From a virus, in the IMG/VR virus record IMGVR_UViG_3300038461_000380, positions 1 to 25,824 of that record: 25,824 bases of DNA; one strand, 5' to 3'. Positions 21,673-25,824 of this stretch are shown piece after piece (within the stretch, counting starts at the first letter, position 1; every line of letters begins with the position of its first letter). The position numbers were made by a program, and so were the translations under genes. The notes under the pieces were generated by a model, which saw only the letters and a list, made by a program, of their open reading frames with translations, searched no databases and was not told the DNA's origin.

Positions 21673-22002
21673 ATGTCAGATTTACCACAAATAGTTAATC
21701 TTCCCTTTGAAATAGAAATAGGGGAAAATAAATTGTTAGTAAAAAGAGCTGGTATTTTTGAGTTAGCTCAATTAAGGGATTTTTTAGAGAAGAATACAGG
21801 CAATCAAGATATAAAGGTTTTGCCTTATGCGATTTATCTTTGTGCTAAAAAAGTATATCCTGATATAACCGAAGATTATGTTAACGATATAATGCCAGCT
21901 ATTTTACTAATTGAAAAACCTGATTTGGTTTCTGAAATTATGCAAAAGTTGGGTTTTATTTTGCCTCCGAAGTCAAAGAGAACGGAGGAGGCGAAGAAAT
22001 AA
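21673..22002 (+). CDS. Tail assembly chaperone, upstream part (gpG-like)
   Basis: 109 residues, just before the tape measure gene, the invariant place of the tail chaperone pair. It has a beta N-terminus (INLPFEIEIGENKLLVKRAG pattern), then helices (ELAQLRDFLEK, YAIYLCAKKVYPDITEDYV) and a Lys/Glu-rich end. A canonical -1 slippery heptamer lies at codons 94-95 (see the separate entry). Slippage would replace the last 14 residues with a 77-residue extension, giving a 172-residue second product. In lambda the equivalent gpG/gpGT ratio is needed for tail assembly. Confidence 0.75.
   Translation: MSDLPQIVNLPFEIEIGENKLLVKRAGIFELAQLRDFLEKNTGNQDIKVLPYAIYLCAKKVYPDITEDYVNDIMPAILLIEKPDLVSEIMQKLGFILPPKSKRTEEAKK
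21951..21957 (+). promoter_or_regulatory. -1 ribosomal frameshift slippery heptamer G_GGT_TTT
   Basis: gggtttt with zero-frame codons ggt-ttt fits the X_XXY_YYZ rule exactly. The -1 frame is open from 21936 (after a TGA at 21933-21935) through 22190, so a slip here joins the two chaperone parts without meeting a stop. Compare G_GGA_AAG in lambda G-T. Confidence 0.75.
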
Positions 22003-22007
22003 GTTGG

Positions 22008-22190
22008 ATGGAGCTTTTCTGCCTTATAACAGAAAAAACTGGTTGGACGATTGAAGAGATAGGAAAACTTACACTTCTTAATATAAAAGATATGCTTGAT
22101 GTTTGGACAGGGAAGAAAAAAAGTAAAGAAAAATCTTCATCTTCTCAAAAGGTTAAGCAGTTTGTTGAAATGTTAAAAAAAACTAAATAA
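22008..22190 (+). CDS. Tail assembly chaperone, downstream part (gpT-like), probably read by -1 frameshift
   Basis: 60 residues from the ATG at 22008, but the frame extends back without a stop to 21936. The residues before the ATG (YFASEVKENGGGEEISW) run naturally into MELFCLITEKTGWTIEEIGK, so the Met is probably internal and the protein is made as a fusion to the upstream part after slippage at 21951-21957. TGWTIEEIGKLTL resembles the helical T-domain that binds the tape measure protein. It ends with a Lys/Ser-rich tail, 4 nt before the tape measure ATG. Confidence 0.7.
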   Translation: MELFCLITEKTGWTIEEIGKLTLLNIKDMLDVWTGKKKSKEKSSSSQKVKQFVEMLKKTK

Positions 22191-22194
22191 TAAA

Positions 22195-24252
22195 ATGGCA
22201 GGAGAAGTAGGAACAATAAAAACAAAAGTTGAAGCTGATTCTTCTCAGTTTGTTTTAGCAATGCAACAGTGTGTTAGTCAGTTGGGAAGTTTTAGCGGGG
22301 GAATCGGTAAGGTTATTTTATCATTGGGAGCGGCAGGGATAGCATTTGGGGTAATTACGAAATTCGTTGAAAGTTCTATTAGTTCTTTTGTAGATTTGGC
22401 TAATAAAACAAGAAATCTACAAACTATAACTGGGGCTTCAGCAGAGGAATCTTCAAAGTTTGCTCAAACAATGAATGTGGTAGGGATTGACACCAATTCT
22501 CTAACTCGTTCTTTCACTGGGATGTCGAAATCGATGGAAAAACACCCAGAATTATTTAATGCCCTTAACGTTGAATTAAAAAATACCAATGGGACACAAA
22601 GAGATTCTTTAAGCATATTTAAAGATGTTATTTCGGCAATACAAAATCAAGGGAGTGCCGTTACAAGGACACAAGTTGCCGTTGAAATGTTCGGAATGGG
22701 ATACAGAAGTCTTATACCCTTATTATCTTTGTCAAAAGAACAATTAGATGCAGTTGAATCTTCAATAAAGAATACTTTAACTGATGATGATTTAAAAAGG
22801 GCAAGAGAATATCAATCACAAATAGGTTTATTAAAGAATGAGTGGAGTGAATTAAAGGAATCTATGGGAAAAGTAGCTGTTCCATTTTTTACAAAAGAAA
22901 TAATAAGTATAAGAGGAATAATAGATTTAATAAAGGGAGTTCCATTGTCAGAAATAAGAAAACAAAATCAAGAATTAGAAAGTTCGGCTAAAAACGCAAC
23001 TACTGCAATTACAGATGAAAATAGTTCTTTGATTGATTTATTTGATACTTTGAAAAAGATAACCGATAGTGCCAAACAATTTACTCTTTCTGTGAGGGAA
23101 GGTTTAGAAAAACAAAAAGAGGAAGTTTCAGATTTAAAAAAGAGCTACGATAGGAATATTTCAAGCATAGAAGATGATTTTATTTCTTTAGAAAAGAAGA
23201 TATCAGATAGTAATAGTAAATTTATTGATAACCAAAAAAAATTAAAAGATGAATTAGATAAAACTAACGAAGATATAAATAGTTCTTTTGAAGATTCTTC
23301 AAGCTCAATAACTTCCAGTTATCAAGATTCTTTAGCTTCAATAGTTGAAAGCCATGAAAAAAATCTTGCCGATAAGAAAAAACAACTTTCCAACTCTTTA
23401 GCTTATGGACAAGATATAAATGAGGTAGAAATAGCCAACTTACAGAATGAAATAGCAACGGAAGAGGCATTTTTAGCAAAACACTCTTCAGAGGTATCTT
23501 CTGTTCAAGTAAAGGCGGGAGAAGATGAGATTGAGCAACTAAACGAAAAATATTCTAAAGAACAAGCAGATGCTCAGGCAAAACGCGATAAAGACATAGC
23601 AGATGCTCAAGCAAATTATAAACAGCAACTTTCTGATTTAAAAACATCTCATATAAATGAAATATCCGAATACAGTGATCAGGCAAAAAAGATAAAAGAA
23701 AGATTAGACCAGACAACCCAAGATTATCACGATAGTTTAAACAAAATGAAAACTGATTTTGCCAACCAAATGGCTGATATGTTGGCAAGTTCAACTATCA
23801 ATATAAATGATATTAAAAATAAATTATCGGAAATAGCTCCTGACGTTCTATCTACTTTTGAACAAGTTCTTCCACAAGTAAAGGATTTAACGAAATGTTT
23901 TGAAGATACAGTTGATGACAGTGTAAATAATATACAAAATAATTTATCAGGTATTTCAACGAAAAGTAGCGGGGCATCCATTCCTAAAAGTTTTTCTTTA
24001 AATGCTGGATTGTCTGGAGGGGTTTTGGATATTCCAGGTTTTCAGTCTGGTGGAATAGTTCCTAAAACAGGATTAATTTATGCTCACGAAGGAGAAACCG
24101 TAATACCAAAAGGTGGAAATTCTGCCAGTTTTTCAGTTAATTTTTATGGTGCACAGAGTTTTAATACAAAACAAGACCAAGATGATTTAGTAAATAAAAT
24201 AAGAAAAGTTTTAATGCGTGATTATGAATTAAGCAAACTTGGGGTTTATTAA
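22195..24252 (+). CDS. Tail tape measure protein
   Basis: 685 residues. The N-terminus (GTIKTKVEADSSQFVLAMQQ) is the usual start of phage tape measure proteins, followed by a hydrophobic segment (KVILSLGAAGIAFGVITKFV, about 38-58). Residues 75-210 hold the TMP/minor-tail helical domain (ITGASAEESSKFAQTM, VAVEMFGMGYRSLIPLL). Residues about 285-530 are long charged coiled coil with internal near-repeats (ADAQAKRDKDIADAQANY). Near the C-terminus FQSGGIVPKTGLIYAHEGET is the common TMP end motif (GGxxxxTGxxxxHxGExVIP). It sets tail length and is ejected with DNA. At the rule-of-thumb 0.15 nm per residue it implies a tail of roughly 100 nm. Confidence 0.88.
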   Translation: MAGEVGTIKTKVEADSSQFVLAMQQCVSQLGSFSGGIGKVILSLGAAGIAFGVITKFVESSISSFVDLANKTRNLQTITGASAEESSKFAQTMNVVGIDTNSLTRSFTGMSKSMEKHPELFNALNVELKNTNGTQRDSLSIFKDVISAIQNQGSAVTRTQVAVEMFGMGYRSLIPLLSLSKEQLDAVESSIKNTLTDDDLKRAREYQSQIGLLKNEWSELKESMGKVAVPFFTKEIISIRGIIDLIKGVPLSEIRKQNQELESSAKNATTAITDENSSLIDLFDTLKKITDSAKQFTLSVREGLEKQKEEVSDLKKSYDRNISSIEDDFISLEKKISDSNSKFIDNQKKLKDELDKTNEDINSSFEDSSSSITSSYQDSLASIVESHEKNLADKKKQLSNSLAYGQDINEVEIANLQNEIATEEAFLAKHSSEVSSVQVKAGEDEIEQLNEKYSKEQADAQAKRDKDIADAQANYKQQLSDLKTSHINEISEYSDQAKKIKERLDQTTQDYHDSLNKMKTDFANQMADMLASSTININDIKNKLSEIAPDVLSTFEQVLPQVKDLTKCFEDTVDDSVNNIQNNLSGISTKSSGASIPKSFSLNAGLSGGVLDIPGFQSGGIVPKTGLIYAHEGETVIPKGGNSASFSVNFYGAQSFNTKQDQDDLVNKIRKVLMRDYELSKLGVY

Positions 24253-24299
24253 AAAAAATAAAAACCATACTCAAAAAAATAAGAGTTTGGAAAAAATAA

Positions 24300-25346
24300 A
24301 TGGCAGACCCGATTAAAAATTTTTCAAAGTGTAGCGTTTCTACTGGATACAATAGTTCTGCAACCACTGTCGTTCTTTCTGGTGGAGAGGGAGCAAAACT
24401 TCCTCAGCCATCAACTGATGGGGCTTTCAATCTAATATGGTTTAATAGTCACGATTATGGCGACCCTACAGATGACCCATATGTAGAAATAGTCAGGTGC
24501 ACAGCCAGAAGCACTGATACTTTAACTATTACAAGGGCACAAGAAGGAACAACTGCCCATAATCATAATGCTTCCGATAAGAATTGGCAGATGATTTTAG
24601 GATTGACTAAAAAAACAATGGACGATATCGCTACTGAATTTTCTACAGATGAAGCATTACTTCCCAGTTCAGGACAGAAAAATGCTCTTGTGGGTAGTTC
24701 GGGAACGCCTGGGAGTGGAAATAAATATTTAACCGAAGATGACAAAACTAATAATATTGAAGTTTTAGCGAATAAGGATACTACTACTACACTTGGAACT
24801 TCTGATACAAAATATCCTTCACAAAAAGCGGTAAAAACTTATGTGGATAAGAAAACAGCAATGCTTTATACAATAGCTTCTGTCACGCCTGCAAATAATA
24901 CTAATGAAAATAGTGTTTTTTCTACTACGATAAGTGCTAATAGTTTATCTGCTACTGGATTATTGAAAGTTGAAATACCAATTTATTTAGGTGCACCAGA
25001 TACTGGTACAACATATACAATAAGATTAAAATTTGGAGGTTCAGCAGTCGCTACTGGCACGATAGAGTTTCCGAGTATTGGTGGGGGAAGTGGAAGTGCT
25101 ACTTATGGATTATTAACTGCTTATATAATAAACAATGGAGCTACCAATTCTCAAAATGTTTTTATTGGCTTTACTGTTGGAGGAACAATGGGAGCCACAA
25201 CTATTCAGGCTTATGTTGGTTCCATACAAACAACAACTTCTTCAGTTGATACGACATCAATCCAAACATTAGAAATAACTCAACAGAAAAGTGCTTCTCA
25301 TGGTTCTATTGCTTATCAGCTTGGAACAGTTATTTTAATAAATTAA
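24300..25346 (+). CDS. Tail-associated structural protein (putative distal tail/fibre attachment protein)
   Basis: 348 residues. Residues about 1-100 (TTVVLSGGEGAKLPQPSTDG, FNLIWFNSHDYGDPTDDPYV, EIVRCTARSTDTLTITRAQE, GTTAHNH) form a small beta module often found at the N-terminus of phage fibre or receptor-binding proteins, with an EIVRxT...RAQEGT signature. Residues 110-185 are a helical/linker segment (TKYPSQKAVKTYVDKKT is a typical short collar motif). The C-terminal half is Thr/Ser/Gly-rich beta (TYTIRLKFGGSAVATGTIEF, SATYGLLTAYIINNGATNSQ), like a fibre head. No Ser-Pro repeats. It starts after a 47-nt A-rich gap. Confidence 0.65.
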   Translation: MADPIKNFSKCSVSTGYNSSATTVVLSGGEGAKLPQPSTDGAFNLIWFNSHDYGDPTDDPYVEIVRCTARSTDTLTITRAQEGTTAHNHNASDKNWQMILGLTKKTMDDIATEFSTDEALLPSSGQKNALVGSSGTPGSGNKYLTEDDKTNNIEVLANKDTTTTLGTSDTKYPSQKAVKTYVDKKTAMLYTIASVTPANNTNENSVFSTTISANSLSATGLLKVEIPIYLGAPDTGTTYTIRLKFGGSAVATGTIEFPSIGGGSGSATYGLLTAYIINNGATNSQNVFIGFTVGGTMGATTIQAYVGSIQTTTSSVDTTSIQTLEITQQKSASHGSIAYQLGTVILIN

Positions 25347-25356
25347 ATCTTAATCA

Positions 25357-25824
25357 ATGTTATACGGCTCATCAACTTATGGTTCCTCACCCTATGCGGG
25401 AACTGTAAAATTCACGATATACTATACACTTGTTAATACCTTTTCGGGAAAGGCTTTTTTGGAGGGATTACCAGCTACCACATTGGCGGGAACAGTTGAT
25501 TTAAGATACATATTTACTACTGTTAATTTTGCTGGAATAAACTTGAATAATATCTATGAGATTACAGAAAAAGCAATACACGATTCCGCTCCGACAAGAA
25601 ATCTTGCTATATACAAGGTTGCCCGTAGAGATGGGGAGAAGCTTGTTTCCGCTTACTTTGCCAGAAAGGAAATAGATATTTCAGGATTTATACAAAAGTC
25701 AACTCAATGGGATTTAGAAGAGGAAATTGACAGGTTAAAATCCCTTGTCCAAGGAAAACAAGGTGCTCTTGATATTGAATATGGAATGGCAGGTGTTTAT
25801 AGGCGTTATTATGCCACTTTTTCA
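25357..25824 (+). CDS. Distal tail (Dit-like) protein, 3' truncated by the window
   Basis: Too far into the window edge to have been completed: open from ATG 25357 for 156 codons to the last base. It begins MLYGSSTYGSSPYAGTVKFT and then runs through NLAIYKVARRDGEKLVSAYF. The segment WDLEEEIDRLKSLVQGKQGA followed by LDIEYGMAGVYRRYYATF resembles the Dit/siphovirus tail component family, where an E-x2-x2-[IL]-x2-LK-x-x-L-x-G-x-x-x-L stretch precedes a [YR]-R-x-Y-x-A-x strand. Position after the tape measure and another tail protein agrees. Moderate confidence because only half the gene is seen. Confidence 0.55.
   Translation, partial: MLYGSSTYGSSPYAGTVKFTIYYTLVNTFSGKAFLEGLPATTLAGTVDLRYIFTTVNFAGINLNNIYEITEKAIHDSAPTRNLAIYKVARRDGEKLVSAYFARKEIDISGFIQKSTQWDLEEEIDRLKSLVQGKQGALDIEYGMAGVYRRYYATFS

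Noticed and set aside
24265-24290. Hairpin ccatactc...gagtttgg before the gene at 24300 as a terminator
   Set aside because: 8-bp stem with one mismatch and no T run on the + strand; no minus-strand gene to terminate. Likely chance in an A-rich gap.
1-25824. Alternative genetic code (TGA or TAG reassigned)
   Set aside because: TGA, TAA and TAG all end genes at sensible places (for example TGA in the ATGA overlaps, TAG at 18080 and 21624), and Trp is encoded by TGG.
1-25824. tRNA, rRNA or attachment sites
   Set aside because: No cloverleaf-like segments, rRNA motifs or integrase gene were visible; the gaps are too short except 18083-18235, which holds the promoter/hairpin.

Overview
The window looks like part of the genome of a tailed dsDNA phage with a long non-contractile tail, or a prophage of one, infecting an uncultivated bacterium. 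It is AT-rich (roughly one-third GC by eye), almost entirely coding, and every supported gene is on the + strand. The evidence for a phage is the contiguous block from 18236 to the end: head-tail adaptor, head-closure protein, gp10-like neck/tail protein, tail-completion protein, two tail-tube paralogs, a tail assembly chaperone pair with a recognisable -1 slippery site, a tape measure protein and distal-tail/fibre proteins. No sheath gene is visible. TAA, TAG and TGA all terminate genes, so the genetic code is standard. Most starts lack a Shine-Dalgarno sequence and sit behind A-rich leaders. I cannot assign the host.

Layout. (1) 1-8343: a tightly packed glycan-modification cassette with two nucleotide-sugar epimerase/dehydratases (the first cut by the window edge), two GT2 glycosyltransferases with polypeptide-GalNAc-transferase-like motifs, three paralogous small glycosyltransferase-like proteins, another possible glycosyltransferase, three class I methyltransferases and a radical SAM/SPASM enzyme. 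Many junctions are 4-nt ATGA overlaps. (2) 8345-12182: a small coiled-coil protein, a large beta-helix protein with a G8-like segment, and a protein with 200 residues of Ser-Pro repeat. (3) 12179-18082: a second radical SAM protein, a third epimerase, and a 1497-residue protein joining a glycosyltransferase-like domain, a beta-rich domain and about 770 residues of Ser-Pro repeat. (4) 18083-18235: the longest non-coding gap, with a sigma70-like promoter and a strong hairpin. (5) 18236-25824: head-tail junction and tail genes; the first tail-tube paralog also carries a C-terminal Ser-Pro repeat.

Working model (inference). The Ser-Pro tracts have Ser at essentially every second residue, like a mucin, and occur on three proteins, at least one of them a virion tail protein. 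They share the window with glycosyltransferases resembling the enzymes that start mucin-type O-glycosylation, plus sugar-nucleotide, methyl-transfer and radical SAM enzymes. One glycosyltransferase-like domain is fused to the longest tract. A self-encoded, mucin-like glycosylated virion surface is the most interesting reading. Remodelling of host surface glycans is the main alternative. Portal, protease, capsid, terminase, lysis and integration genes are not in this window.
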